Positions 10,577 through 19,462 of a stretch of 64,000 nt of DNA are shown here, one piece after another. The notes below the pieces were generated by a model that saw only the letters and a program-made list of their open reading frames with translations, searched no databases and was not told where the DNA came from. Origin of the DNA: Streptomyces sp. NBC_01296 (GTDB lineage: Bacteria; Actinomycetota; Actinomycetes; Streptomycetales; Streptomycetaceae); contig NZ_CP130720.1 in NCBI RefSeq assembly GCF_035984415.1, forward strand, positions 1,178,001 through 1,242,000, given 5' to 3'. The translations under genes and the position numbers were made by a program. Positions within the stretch are counted from its first letter, which is position 1, and each line of letters begins with the position of its first letter.

Positions 10577-11236
10577 TTACTCGTACCGGTACTTCAGCGA
10601 GTCCGCCTCCGCCTGCTCGATGTCGGCGATCGTCAGCTCCGGCATCCGCAGTTGGGCCAGCGTCACCTCGGCCGAGGTCGGCTGGGCGTCCGCCGGCAGC
10701 CACTGCTCCGGCTTCCAGGCCCCGCTGCGCAGCAGCGACTTGGGACAGTGCGGGTAGACCTCCTCGATCCCCAGCACCAGCGCACTGGCCGGCGGCTTTC
10801 CCACGGCGGTCAGCTGCGACAGCAGCTCCGGGCGGGTGGAGACGACGGCCCGGCCGTTCACCCGCAGGGTGGTGGTCCGCCCGGGGATGACGAACAGCAG
10901 CCCGGCCCGTCCGGTGGCGATGACGTTCTGCAGGGTGTCCAGCCGCTTGTTGCCGGTCGCGTCCGGTATCGCCACCGTCCGTGCGTCCAGGACGGCGACG
11001 AACCCGGCGGGGCCGCCTCGCGGCGAGACGTCGCAGTTGCCCTCGGCGTCCGTGCTGGCGATCAGGACCAGCGAGGAGCAGCCGATCAACCGCCGGGTGT
11101 GCTCGGTGAGTTCGGTCATCTGCTTGCGTACGGCCGCGTCGCCGGGGAGTTCGTACGCCCGGCGCAACGCCTCCTGGTCGGGCACGGCATCGAGGCGGAG
11201 CGAGTCGAAGGCACTGCCGGCAAGGGGTGTCGTCAT
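10577..11236 (-). CDS. PPOX-class FMN flavoprotein
   Basis: Probable FMN- or F420-binding split-barrel protein of 219 residues, of the pyridoxamine-phosphate-oxidase-like group (MSMEG_1061-like subgroup). The core CSSLVLIASTDAEGNCDVSPRGGPAGFV and GLLFVIPGRTTTLRVNGRA are split here into recognisable strands: LVLIASTD, DVSPRGG, LLFVIPG and LRVNGRA. The only plausible in-frame start, ATG 11236, has GGAGG just 1 base before it, which is unusually close. It is monocistronic in appearance. Confidence 0.8.
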   Translation of the reverse strand: MTTPLAGSAFDSLRLDAVPDQEALRRAYELPGDAAVRKQMTELTEHTRRLIGCSSLVLIASTDAEGNCDVSPRGGPAGFVAVLDARTVAIPDATGNKRLDTLQNVIATGRAGLLFVIPGRTTTLRVNGRAVVSTRPELLSQLTAVGKPPASALVLGIEEVYPHCPKSLLRSGAWKPEQWLPADAQPTSAEVTLAQLRMPELTIADIEQAEADSLKYRYE

Positions 11237-11295
11237 GCCTCCGACCCTAACGAGCCGACTGCGATTGATCTTGGCCGGTGGGGGCGGGGCGCAGG

Positions 11296-11418
11296 CTACT
11301 GGTTCTGGCCGCCCAGGACGAAGAGGAGGTAGACGAAGAACGCGAAGAGGTGGCCGACGAACAGGTAGGCGATCAACCGAATCACCAGACCGCGCGGGAA
11401 CTTGGACTGGATGTTCAT
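11296..11418 (-). CDS. 40-residue single-TM protein (DUF6126-like)
   Basis: A small protein, MNIQSKFPRGLVIRLIAYLF followed by VGHLFAFFVYLLFVLGGQNQ. It is one amphipathic start plus about 23 hydrophobic residues, so it is an inner-membrane peptide. CAGGAG lies 7 bases before the ATG. It starts 15 bp after the stop of the XRE-cupin regulator, matching the usual pairing of DUF6126 with such regulators. Function unknown; it may be a partner of, or regulated by, the upstream regulator. Confidence 0.8.
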   Translation of the reverse strand: MNIQSKFPRGLVIRLIAYLFVGHLFAFFVYLLFVLGGQNQ

Positions 11419-11433
11419 GGTGGGGCTCCTGGG

Positions 11434-12108
11434 CTAGGTGTGGTGGAGTGCGCCGGAGGCGCCGCCGCCGAGGCACAGCCCGGCGAGGCTGCTCTGCAGC
11501 AGGGTGTGGACGAACAGCAGGTCGGCTCCGCCCGCGGTGGCCGCGCCGATCCGGTGCGGGGTCAGCGAGTCGAAGTGCGCGCTGTCCCCCGGCTCCAGCA
11601 GGTACTCGGCCTCGGCCAGGTGCAGCCGCAGCCGCCCCTTGAGGACGTACAGCCATTCCTCGCCGGGGTGGACGCGGACCAGCTCGCCCTGACTCCGGCC
11701 GTGGGGGACGTGCACGCGCAGCGCCTGCATCCCGCGGCCGGAGCCGCCGGCCTGCCAGTACGTCCACCCGTCGGCCTCGCGGGCGCCCGGACCGCCCGCC
11801 CGTACGATGGGATCGGCGACGGCGGGGGTCTCGCCGAGCAGCTCCGAGACCGTCGTACCGTAGGTGCGGGCGAGTCCGAGCAGCAGCGGCAGCGAGGGCT
11901 GGCGCCGCCCGGTCTCCAGCCGGGACAGGTGCGCGGGCGAGAGCCGGGCCCGCGCGGCGGCGGCCTCCAGGGTGAGCCCGGCGCGGCGCCGCAGCTCACG
12001 CAGCTGCGGAGCCACGGAGGGCAGCTCGTCTGCGGCGCCGGGGTCGGGGCCGACGGGTTCGTCGGGACGCTCAAGACCTTCGGGGCCGGGGGCAGGACCG
12101 GATGTCAT
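11434..12108 (-). CDS. XRE-family regulator with cupin sensor domain
   Basis: Transcription factor of 224 residues: a Cro/CI-type helix-turn-helix at about residues 35-90 (LRELRRRAGLTLEAAAARAR, then LSPAHLSRLETGRRQPSLPL) and a C-terminal cupin barrel (HPGEEWLYVLKGRLRLHL, LEPGDSAHFDSLTPHRI) that would bind a small ligand. It heads a two-gene operon with the 40-residue membrane protein. A perfect palindrome 42 bp upstream suggests autoregulation. Confidence 0.9.
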   Translation of the reverse strand: MTSGPAPGPEGLERPDEPVGPDPGAADELPSVAPQLRELRRRAGLTLEAAAARARLSPAHLSRLETGRRQPSLPLLLGLARTYGTTVSELLGETPAVADPIVRAGGPGAREADGWTYWQAGGSGRGMQALRVHVPHGRSQGELVRVHPGEEWLYVLKGRLRLHLAEAEYLLEPGDSAHFDSLTPHRIGAATAGGADLLFVHTLLQSSLAGLCLGGGASGALHHT

Positions 12109-12149
12109 ACCCCGATTGAGCCAGAATCCTGCCTGCCTGGCAATTTCCG

Positions 12150-12164
12150 TTGCCTCTGAGGCAA
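12150..12164. promoter_or_regulatory. palindromic operator of XRE-cupin regulator
   Basis: TTGCCTC-T-GAGGCAA is a perfect 15-bp dyad in the 63-bp gap between ligase and regulator, and a related half-site (TTGCC-AGGCA on the minus strand) follows about 14 bp closer to the gene. Its position suits repression or autoregulation of the XRE-cupin gene. Confidence 0.6.
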
Positions 12165-12171
12165 AAAGCGT

Positions 12172-13710
12172 TCAGTCGCCGTGCCGGCCCTCGCCGAGCA
12201 CCGTCTCCACCGTGTCCGCCTGCTCCGCGCTCTTGTCCGGGCGGTGCCGCAGGACCCGCGCGAAGCGCAGGGCGACCCCGGCCGGGTAGCGCGGGGAGCG
12301 CTGGAGGCCGTCGTACGCGATCTCCACGACCAGTTCGGGCCGCACCCGCACGGTGAAGCCGTCGTCCTCCACCGCCAGCTCCCGCAGCCGGCCCGTCTGC
12401 CAGCGCAGCATCTCGTCGGTGAGCCCCTTGAAGGTCTTGCCGAGCATGGCGTACGTGCCGTCGGCGGCCCGGGCCCCGAGGTGCAGGTTCGACAGCAGTC
12501 CGGTGCGCCGGCCGTGCCCCCATTCGACGGCGAGCACCACGAGGTCGAGGGTGTGCACCGGTTTCACCTTGAGCCAGTGTTTGCCGCGCCGCCCGGCCGC
12601 GTAGGCGGAGTCGAGGGCCTTGACCATGACCCCCTCGTGGCCGCGGCGCAGGGTCTCGGCCCAGAACTCCTCGGCGGCGGCCCCCTGCTCCTGCGGGTCC
12701 TCGACGACGAGCCGGCGGACCCGACAGTCCTCCGGCACGAGCGCGGCGAGCGCCGCGTACCGCTCGCGCACCGGGAGGTCGAGGAGCACCTCGTCCCCCG
12801 CCGCCAGCACGTCGAAGAAGTAGGGGACGACCGGCAGCGTCCGCCGGGCGGTCTCGACGTCCACCCGCGATCCGACCCGGCTCGCGACCTCCTGGAAGGG
12901 CACCGGCCGGCCGTCCGGCGTCTGCCCGATCACCTCGCCGTCGAGGATGAACCGCTCCCCCGGCAGCGCCCGCGCCCGCTGCGCCACCTCCGGCAGCCGG
13001 TCGGTGATCTCGTCCAGGGACCGCGTGTACACCCGGACGTCGTCCCCGTCCCGGTGCACCTGCACGCGGATCCCGTCGAGCTTCTCCTCCACCGCGCAGG
13101 GGCCGAGCGCGGCCAGGGCCTCGGCCACCGACTTGGCGGTGTTCGCCAGCATCGGCTGTACGGGCTGCCCGACGCGCAGGGTGACCTCGCGCAGGGCCGC
13201 CGCGCCGTCGGCCAGTGCCGCCGCGGCGACCCGGGGCAGCGAGCCGTCGAGCATCACGGCCCGGCGCAGCTCGGCGGCCGGCACCCCGGCGGCCGCGGCG
13301 ACCCCTTCCAGCGCGACCGCGTCGAGGGCGCCCTGGCGGACCTCGCCGGAGAGCAGGCTGCGCAGGAACCGCTGCTCGGGCCCGGTGGCCGCGCCGAGCA
13401 GGGCGTCGAGGATCCGGCGCCGCTCGGCCTGCGAGCCCGCGCCCGCCACGCCGGCGAGTTCCGTCACCGCCGTGTCGACGGCGGTGACGGTCAGGGTGGG
13501 CTCGGCGGCGGGTTCGACCTCCCGGCCGAGCGCGCGCCAGCCGATCCCGGGCCGGCCCTGCGGGAGCCGCCCGGCGAGGTACGAGATGACCAGGCCGGCC
13601 TCCTCGGGGGGCGCCGCGGCGAAGAGCTCCGCGAGCAGCGCGGTCTTCCGGGACCGGGCGGAGGTCTCGGCGACCTCCCGGGACACGCGCGCGACCTCGG
13701 CGAGCAGCAT
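12172..13710 (-). CDS. ligB: ATP-dependent DNA ligase (mycobacterial LigB type)
   Basis: Seals nicked DNA using ATP; an accessory ligase beside the essential NAD-dependent LigA. The 512-residue protein opens MLLAEVARVSREVAETSARS, as in actinobacterial LigB, with an N-terminal DNA-binding helical domain (1-190), then the nucleotidyltransferase core with motif I EEKLDGIRVQ (Lys is adenylated), motif III-like ILDGEVIG, motif IV EGVMVKALDS and motif V KHWLKVKP, then an OB-fold. GGGAGGATG lies about 8 bases before the ATG. The same symbol in enterics denotes an unrelated NAD-dependent enzyme. Confidence 0.9.
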   Translation of the reverse strand: MLLAEVARVSREVAETSARSRKTALLAELFAAAPPEEAGLVISYLAGRLPQGRPGIGWRALGREVEPAAEPTLTVTAVDTAVTELAGVAGAGSQAERRRILDALLGAATGPEQRFLRSLLSGEVRQGALDAVALEGVAAAAGVPAAELRRAVMLDGSLPRVAAAALADGAAALREVTLRVGQPVQPMLANTAKSVAEALAALGPCAVEEKLDGIRVQVHRDGDDVRVYTRSLDEITDRLPEVAQRARALPGERFILDGEVIGQTPDGRPVPFQEVASRVGSRVDVETARRTLPVVPYFFDVLAAGDEVLLDLPVRERYAALAALVPEDCRVRRLVVEDPQEQGAAAEEFWAETLRRGHEGVMVKALDSAYAAGRRGKHWLKVKPVHTLDLVVLAVEWGHGRRTGLLSNLHLGARAADGTYAMLGKTFKGLTDEMLRWQTGRLRELAVEDDGFTVRVRPELVVEIAYDGLQRSPRYPAGVALRFARVLRHRPDKSAEQADTVETVLGEGRHGD

Positions 13711-13862
13711 GCCGTCATCCTCCCGCCGCTCGGCGCACGGCGCAGGTCGGGTCCGGGTACCGCAGGTGCGGTATGCCGGGCTGCCCGTGTACTCCTCGAG
13801 GAGGTGGGCGGTTCCGCCTGGGGGCGCTCAGGACTCGACGGCCCGGCGTCTAGGGTTCCCGT

Positions 13863-16601
13863 ATGAAGCTCCGATCGCCGAAGCTCCGGCTGCCACGGCG
13901 CCGCCGAAGCCGCCTGCTCGCGGGCGCCGCCGCGCTCGCCGTCGTCGCGGGGGCCGGTACGTGGACCGCCGCCGCGTCCGGCGGGGCGCCCCCCGTACAC
14001 CGCCAGGACCGGACGGTGGAGATGCCCGGCGCCGGGATCGACACCTCGTACTTCACGGCCGGCGGCGGGGGCAAGCGGCCCGCCGTGCTCCTCGGGCACG
14101 GCTTCGGCGGCAGCAAGGACGATGTCCGCGCGCAGGCCGAGCAGCTGGCCCGGGACGGGTACGCCGTCCTGACCTGGTCGGCCCGCGGCTTCGGCCGCTC
14201 CGGCGGGCAGATCGGGCTGAACGACCCCGAGCACGAGGTCAAGGACGTGTCGCGGCTCGTCGACTGGCTCGCGCAGCAGCCCGAGGTGCGGCTCGACGGG
14301 GACGGCGATCCGCGCGTCGGCGTCGCCGGGGCCTCGTACGGCGGGGCGATCTCGCTGCTCGCCGCCGGATACGACCGGCGGATCGACGCGATCGCCCCGC
14401 AGATCACGTACTGGAACCTCGCGGACTCCCTGTTCCCGCAGGGCGTGTTCAAGAAGCTGTGGGCGGGGCTGTTCTTCACCACCGGCTCGGCCGGCGGGAT
14501 GCAGCCCGGGGCGCTGCCGACGGGCGGCGCCGGGGCGGCAGCCGCCGCCGGCTCCCCGGAGGCCGCCACCGCCTGCGGGCGGTTCCAGCCCGAGCTGTGC
14601 GCCATGTACGAGCGGGTAGCGGTGGCCGGGAAGCCCGACGCCGAAGCCCGCGCGCTGCTGGAGCGGCGCAGCCCGTCGGCGGTCGGGGACCGGATCAAGG
14701 TGCCGACCCTGATCGTGCAGGGCCAGGAGGACTCCCTCTTCCCGCTGGACCAGGCCGACGCCATGGCGAAGGCGATCACGGCGAACGGTGCGCCCGTCTC
14801 CGTGGACTGGGCGGCCGGCGGGCACGACGGCGGCCTGCGCGAATCCGGCCGGGTCGAGGCCCGGGTGGCCGCCTGGTTCGACCGCTACCTGAAGGAGGAC
14901 CACGGCGCTGACACCGGCCCGGCCTTCCGCGTCTCGCGTTCCGGCGGCATCGACTCCACCGACGGGGCCGTCCGGCTGCGCGGCGCGAGCGGCGAGCGCT
15001 ACCCGGGGCTGACGTCCGGTCCCCGGGAGTTCGCACTGAGCGGCCGGGAGCAGGGCTTCGCCAATCCGGCGGGCGGCGCTCCGCCCGCACTGTCCTCCCT
15101 GCCGGGGATAGGCGGGCAGCTCGCCGCGTTCGGGGCCGGGCTCTCGCTGGACTTCCCCGGGCAGAACGCCCGGTTCGAGTCGGAGCCGCTGGCCGAGGAG
15201 GTCCGGATCACCGGGACGCCGACCGTCACCCTGAACGTGAGGTCGACGGCTGCGGACGGTTCGGCCGTCCTGTTCGGCAAGCTGTACGACGTCGGGCCCG
15301 ACGGGCGCCAGGCGGTGCTGCCGAGTCAGCTGGTCGCGCCGGTACGCGTGGAGAACGCGCAGCAGGGGGCGAACGTGGAGCTGCGGCTCCCCGCCGTCGA
15401 CCACGCCGTGGAGGCAGGGCACCGGCTGCGGCTGGTCGTCGCCGCCACCGACCTCGGCTACGCGTCCCCAGCCGCGCCGGCCACCTATACGGTCACGGCG
15501 CAGGGCGCCCTGGCCGTTCCGGTGGCCGACGGGGTGCGGACGGCCTCGGCGGGGCTGCCCGCGTGGACCTGGGGGCTGCCGCTGGGTGCAGCGCTGCTGG
15601 CCGCGGCGCTGCTGGGGATCCGGAGGACCGGCCGGGAGGGTGCGGGGGCGCGGGCCGGGGGACCGCAGCCCGACCCCGCGCTGGCCGACGTACCGCTTGA
15701 AATCACCGGTCTGACGAAGCGGTACGCAAAGGCACAGGACCGGTACGCGGTGCGGGACCTGTCGTTCCGGGTGGAGAAGGGGCAGGTCCTGGGCCTGCTC
15801 GGGCCCAACGGCGCCGGCAAGACCACCACGCTGCGGATGCTGATGGGGCTGATCTCGCCGGACGCCGGGGAGATCCGGGTGTTCGGGCACGCGGTACGGG
15901 CCGGGGCTCCGGTGCTGTCGCGGGTCGGCGCCTTCGTCGAGGGGGCCGGTTTCCTGCCGCACCTGTCGGGGCGGGCCAACCTGGAGCTGTACTGGCAGGC
16001 CACCGGCCGGCCGGCCGGGGACGCGCACATGGCGGATGCCCTCGAGATCGCCGGACTGGGCGATGCGCTGGAGCGCGCGGTGCGCACGTACTCGCAGGGC
16101 ATGCGGCAGCGGCTGGCCATCGCGCAGGCCATGCTCGGGATGCCGGACCTGCTGATCCTCGACGAGCCGACGAACGGTCTGGACCCGCCGCAGATCCGGG
16201 AGATGCGGGACGTGATGATCCGGTACGCGGCGGGCGGGCGGACGGTCATCGTCTCCAGCCATCTGCTGTCGGAGGTCGAGCAGTCGTGCACCCACCTGGT
16301 GGTCATGGACCGCGGACGGCTCGTACAGGCGGGCGAGGTCGCGGAGATCACAGGCGGCGGGGACGTGCTGCTCGTGACGCTGGCCGAACCGGTGGACGAA
16401 GTGGTCGTGGGGAAGGTGGCCGCGCTGGAGGGAGTGGGTTCCGTGGCGACGGCCGACGACGGACTGCTGGTACGGCTGGAGGGAGCGACGGCCGCCGGGC
16501 TGATCGCCGAGCTGGTACGGCTGGAGGTGCCGGTGTCCGCAGTGGGGCCGCACCGCCGGCTCGAGGACGCGTTCCTCACCCTGATCGGAGGTGCGGCGTG
16601 A
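13863..16601 (+). CDS. alpha/beta-hydrolase fused to ABC transporter ATPase
   Basis: A 912-residue two-part protein. Residues 1-45 are an Arg-rich tail and a signal/anchor helix. Residues 60-350 form an X-Pro-dipeptidyl-peptidase-like alpha/beta hydrolase (LLGHGFGGS oxyanion region, GASYGG nucleophile near Ser-159, GGHDGGLRESG His loop), followed by a jelly-roll domain typical of S15/CocE enzymes. A hydrophobic helix lies near 575-590 (LPLGAALLAAALLGI). Residues 612-912 are a DrrA/CcmA-type ATPase with Walker A GPNGAGKTT (~647), signature YSQGMRQRLA, Walker B LLILDEPTNG and an H-loop His in SSHLLSEVE. The hydrolase would lie outside and the ATPase inside. The stop overlaps the permease start, so both form one exporter or processing unit. 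Confidence 0.9.
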   Translation: MKLRSPKLRLPRRRRSRLLAGAAALAVVAGAGTWTAAASGGAPPVHRQDRTVEMPGAGIDTSYFTAGGGGKRPAVLLGHGFGGSKDDVRAQAEQLARDGYAVLTWSARGFGRSGGQIGLNDPEHEVKDVSRLVDWLAQQPEVRLDGDGDPRVGVAGASYGGAISLLAAGYDRRIDAIAPQITYWNLADSLFPQGVFKKLWAGLFFTTGSAGGMQPGALPTGGAGAAAAAGSPEAATACGRFQPELCAMYERVAVAGKPDAEARALLERRSPSAVGDRIKVPTLIVQGQEDSLFPLDQADAMAKAITANGAPVSVDWAAGGHDGGLRESGRVEARVAAWFDRYLKEDHGADTGPAFRVSRSGGIDSTDGAVRLRGASGERYPGLTSGPREFALSGREQGFANPAGGAPPALSSLPGIGGQLAAFGAGLSLDFPGQNARFESEPLAEEVRITGTPTVTLNVRSTAADGSAVLFGKLYDVGPDGRQAVLPSQLVAPVRVENAQQGANVELRLPAVDHAVEAGHRLRLVVAATDLGYASPAAPATYTVTAQGALAVPVADGVRTASAGLPAWTWGLPLGAALLAAALLGIRRTGREGAGARAGGPQPDPALADVPLEITGLTKRYAKAQDRYAVRDLSFRVEKGQVLGLLGPNGAGKTTTLRMLMGLISPDAGEIRVFGHAVRAGAPVLSRVGAFVEGAGFLPHLSGRANLELYWQATGRPAGDAHMADALEIAGLGDALERAVRTYSQGMRQRLAIAQAMLGMPDLLILDEPTNGLDPPQIREMRDVMIRYAAGGRTVIVSSHLLSEVEQSCTHLVVMDRGRLVQAGEVAEITGGGDVLLVTLAEPVDEVVVGKVAALEGVGSVATADDGLLVRLEGATAAGLIAELVRLEVPVSAVGPHRRLEDAFLTLIGGAA

Positions 16602-17476
16602 GCGCCGTGACGGAGACCGTGACCGAGGTGGCCCCCGGCTACCGGGCGAGCCGTACGCTGCCGCTGCGCGTGGAGGCGCTGCGGCAGTGGCGCCGGCGGC
16701 GGACGCTGGTGATGGCCGGGGTACTGGCCGCCCTCCCGTTCGTCATGATCATCGCGTTCGCGGTGGGCGGCGGACAGGACGGCGGCCGGGGCGGCGGGGA
16801 CGGCCGGATCACGCTCATCGACACGGCGACGGCCTCGGGGGCGAACTTCGCGGCCACCTGTCTGTTCGTGTCCGCCGGCTTCCTGCTGGTGGTACCGGTG
16901 GCGCTGTTCTGCGGGGACACCGTGGCTTCGGAGGCCAGCTGGTCCTCGCTGCGCTACCTGCTGGCCTCGCCGGTACCCAGGGCCCGGCTGCTGTGGAGCA
17001 AGCTGGTGGTGGCGCTGGGCTTCAGCCTGGCGGCGATGGTGCTGCTGCCGGTGGTGGCGCTGGCGGCAGGCACGGCCGCGTACGGGTGGGGACCGCTGAA
17101 GCTGCCCACGGGCGGCTCGTTGGCGGCCGCGGACACCGTGCCGCGCCTCGCCCTGGTGGTGGCGTTCGTCTTCGTGTCGCAGCTGGTCACGGCCGGGCTG
17201 GCGTTCTGGCTGTCGACGCGGACGGACGCGCCGCTGGGCGCGGTGGGCGGGGCGGTCGGCCTGACGATCGTCGGCAACGTGCTGGACGCGGTGACGGCGC
17301 TCGGATCGTGGCGGGAGTTCCTGCCCGCGCACTGGCAGTTCGCGTGGGCGGACGCGCTGCAGCCGCAGCTGGAGTGGGGCGGGATGGTCAAGGGGACGGC
17401 GGTGTCGGTGGCGTACGCGCTGGTGCTGTTCGCGCTCGCGTTCCGCGGGTTCGCCCGCAAGGACATCGTGTCCTGA
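16598..17476 (+). CDS. ABC-2 type transporter permease
   Basis: Membrane partner (292 residues) of the fused hydrolase-ATPase. About six hydrophobic segments are visible, e.g. TLVMAGVLAALPFVMIIAFA, CLFVSAGFLLVVPVALF and LVLFALAFRGF. The ABC-2-like segment WSSLRYLLASPVPRARLLWSK is a coupling region commonly seen between helices. GTG 16598 overlaps the upstream TGA (GTGA) and has GGAGGTG 4-5 bases before it, so translation is coupled. Cargo unknown. Confidence 0.88.
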   Translation: MSAVTETVTEVAPGYRASRTLPLRVEALRQWRRRRTLVMAGVLAALPFVMIIAFAVGGGQDGGRGGGDGRITLIDTATASGANFAATCLFVSAGFLLVVPVALFCGDTVASEASWSSLRYLLASPVPRARLLWSKLVVALGFSLAAMVLLPVVALAAGTAAYGWGPLKLPTGGSLAAADTVPRLALVVAFVFVSQLVTAGLAFWLSTRTDAPLGAVGGAVGLTIVGNVLDAVTALGSWREFLPAHWQFAWADALQPQLEWGGMVKGTAVSVAYALVLFALAFRGFARKDIVS

Positions 17477-17618
17477 GCCGTCGCCCGGTGTGTGGGCCGT
17501 CCGTGGCAATGGGGTGCGCGCCCGCGTGCGCCTGCCGTCGGGGCGCCCCCGGCGCGCTGAACAATCGCGGTCGTCGCGACGTACGGATGCGTCTGCGCGG
17601 CACCGAGGGGTACCACCG

Positions 17619-18350
17619 ATGCACACATCAGGACTTCCGGCTCGCAGGGCCGTGCTGACCGGTGGCCTGGTGGCCGCCGTCGTCGCGCTCTCGGGATGCT
17701 CGTCCCCGAGGGCGCCGCGGCTGACGACCGCAGCCCCACCGCCGCGGCCGGCCACACCCGAGGCCGCGTTCGCGCGCCTGATGGAAGGCAACAAGCGCTG
17801 GGTGAGCGGAAACCTCGAACACCCCGACCGCGACCCCGAGCGGCGCGAGCTCGTCGCCGAGGCACAGGACCCCTTCGGGGTGGTCCTCTCGTGCATCGAC
17901 TCGCGGGTGGCGCCCGAGCTGATCTTCGACACCGGGCTCGGCGACCTGTACGTCCTGCGCACGGGCGGGCAGGCGGTCGGCCCGGTCGTGACCGGTTCCG
18001 TCGAGTACGGGCCCATGACGGGCGGCACTCCGCTGGTCGTCGTGCTCGGGCACCAGCGCTGCGGCGCGATCGAGGCCGCGTACAAGTCGCTGAAGGGCGG
18101 CACGCCGCTGCCCGGAAATCTGCAGGCCATCGCCAAGGCCATGGTGCCGGCGTACGAGCTGACGGCCAAGAACCCCGGCGCCGACCCCGTCGACACCATG
18201 ACCCACCACCAGATCAAGGTGACGGCGGACGATCTGCGGGCCAACGCCGACCTGGGGCCCCTCGTGAAGAAGGGCGCCCTGGCCGTCGTCGGTGCCTACT
18301 ACTCGCTGGACACCGGCAAGGTCGAGGTCCTGACGGGTGCGCCGGTCTGA
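17619..18350 (+). CDS. exported beta-class carbonic anhydrase (lipoprotein)
   Basis: Interconverts CO2 and bicarbonate, with zinc bound by Cys/Asp/His/Cys. The ligands are visible: SCIDSR (Cys plus the Asp-Arg dyad) and GHQRCG (His and Cys). It is unusual in carrying an export signal: RRAVLTGGLVAAVVALSGCSS, with a double arginine and a lipobox LSGC, so it should be anchored outside the membrane. The 243-residue length suits a signal plus a complete beta-CA domain. AGGGG lies about 9 bases before ATG 17619. Confidence 0.92.
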   Translation: MHTSGLPARRAVLTGGLVAAVVALSGCSSPRAPRLTTAAPPPRPATPEAAFARLMEGNKRWVSGNLEHPDRDPERRELVAEAQDPFGVVLSCIDSRVAPELIFDTGLGDLYVLRTGGQAVGPVVTGSVEYGPMTGGTPLVVVLGHQRCGAIEAAYKSLKGGTPLPGNLQAIAKAMVPAYELTAKNPGADPVDTMTHHQIKVTADDLRANADLGPLVKKGALAVVGAYYSLDTGKVEVLTGAPV

Positions 18351-18384
18351 GCCGCCCCGCCGGAGCAGTGCACTGCGCCGCGGC

Positions 18385-19326
18385 TCACGCCCCCGCGATC
18401 GCGTCGATGTCCGCCAGCAGTTCGGGCTCCAGCGGGCGGTCGGCGACGGCCGCGTTGGCCCGTACCTGCTCGGGGCTGGTGGCGCCCGCGATGACGGAGG
18501 CGCAGCCCGGCTGGGCGCGGAGCCAGCCGATGGCGAGCTCGAGGACGCTGCGGCCGTGCTTGTCGGCGACGGCGGCCAGTGCCTCGACCGTGTCGAGCCG
18601 CTCCTCGGTGAGGTACGCGTCGCGCCCCTCCAGGCGGGAGCCGGCCGGCACCGGGGAACCCCGGCGGATCTTGCCGGTCAGCAGTCCGTTGGCGAGCGGG
18701 AAGTACGGGAGCACGCCGAGGCCGTAGTGCACGGCGGCCGGGACCAGCTCGGCCTCCGCGTTCCGCTGGAGCAGCGACCATTCGTTCTGCGCCGACACGA
18801 AGGGGGCCGCGCCCGTTTCGCGGGCGACGTGGGCGGCTTCGGCGAGCTGCCAGCCGCTGAAGTTGGAGTGGCCGATGTAGCGGATCTTGCCCTCGGTGAC
18901 CAGCTCGGTGAGCGCGGCCAGGGTTTCGGCGACGGGGGTGGCCGGGTCGGGGCTGTGCAGCTGGTAGAGGTCGATGTGGTCGGTGTCCAGGCGGCGCAGG
19001 GACTCCTCGACGGCCCGTCGGATGTACGCGCGGCCGCCGCGGGATCCGGCGGCGGGCCCGTACTCCATGTCCATGCCCGCGTAGCCGAACTTGGTGGCGA
19101 GGACGATCTGGTCGCGGCGGCCCTTGACGGCCTGTCCGAGGTGGCGCTCGGAGCCGCCGCGGCCGCCGTAGATGTCGGCGGTGTCGAGGAGGGTGATCCC
19201 CGCGTCGAGCGCGGCGTCGACGACGGCGCGGGTCGCCCGGGCATCGAGGCGGCCGCCGAAGTTGTTGCAGCCGAGCCCCACGGCGGAGACCTGAAGACCT
19301 GAACTGCCCAGCGGGATGTAGCGCAT
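18385..19326 (-). CDS. aldo/keto reductase
   Basis: NADPH-dependent oxidoreductase of 313 residues with the complete (alpha/beta)8 AKR pattern: LDTADIYGG (catalytic Asp/Tyr), ATKFG (Lys) and LYQLHSPD (His), then a cofactor-phosphate loop near PGCASVIAGATSPEQ. The start ATG at 19326 has GGAGG upstream. It is separated by 136 bp from galK and has its own putative operator, so it is probably transcribed alone. Confidence 0.9.
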   Translation of the reverse strand: MRYIPLGSSGLQVSAVGLGCNNFGGRLDARATRAVVDAALDAGITLLDTADIYGGRGGSERHLGQAVKGRRDQIVLATKFGYAGMDMEYGPAAGSRGGRAYIRRAVEESLRRLDTDHIDLYQLHSPDPATPVAETLAALTELVTEGKIRYIGHSNFSGWQLAEAAHVARETGAAPFVSAQNEWSLLQRNAEAELVPAAVHYGLGVLPYFPLANGLLTGKIRRGSPVPAGSRLEGRDAYLTEERLDTVEALAAVADKHGRSVLELAIGWLRAQPGCASVIAGATSPEQVRANAAVADRPLEPELLADIDAIAGA

Positions 19327-19357
19327 GCGTTTCGTTCCTCCGCACTCGTCCGGCACA

Positions 19358-19375
19358 TGATCGACCAAGTGATCA
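19358..19375. promoter_or_regulatory. inverted repeat upstream of aldo/keto reductase
   Basis: TGATC at 19358-19362 and GATCA at 19371-19375 form an imperfectly spaced dyad (TGATC-N8-GATCA) about 32 bp upstream of the reductase start. This is a plausible site for a TetR- or MarR-type regulator; none is adjacent. Confidence 0.4.
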
Positions 19376-19462
19376 GTCTAGGAGGACCGGGTTCGGCCGG
19401 GCACGTGCCGGTGGACGACGCGTGCGACGACGTGCAGCGCAGCGGGCGCGCGTCCCGCCCCG

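Noticed and set aside
13711..13862. CTCCTCGAGGAG dyad in the ligB/hydrolase divergent region as an operator
   Set aside because: Short GC palindrome with no supporting second site; could not be distinguished from chance.
13491..16553. 1020-codon minus-strand frame opposite the hydrolase-ABC gene
   Set aside because: Pro/Gln/His-rich shadow without start context; the plus strand has complete Walker and hydrolase motifs.
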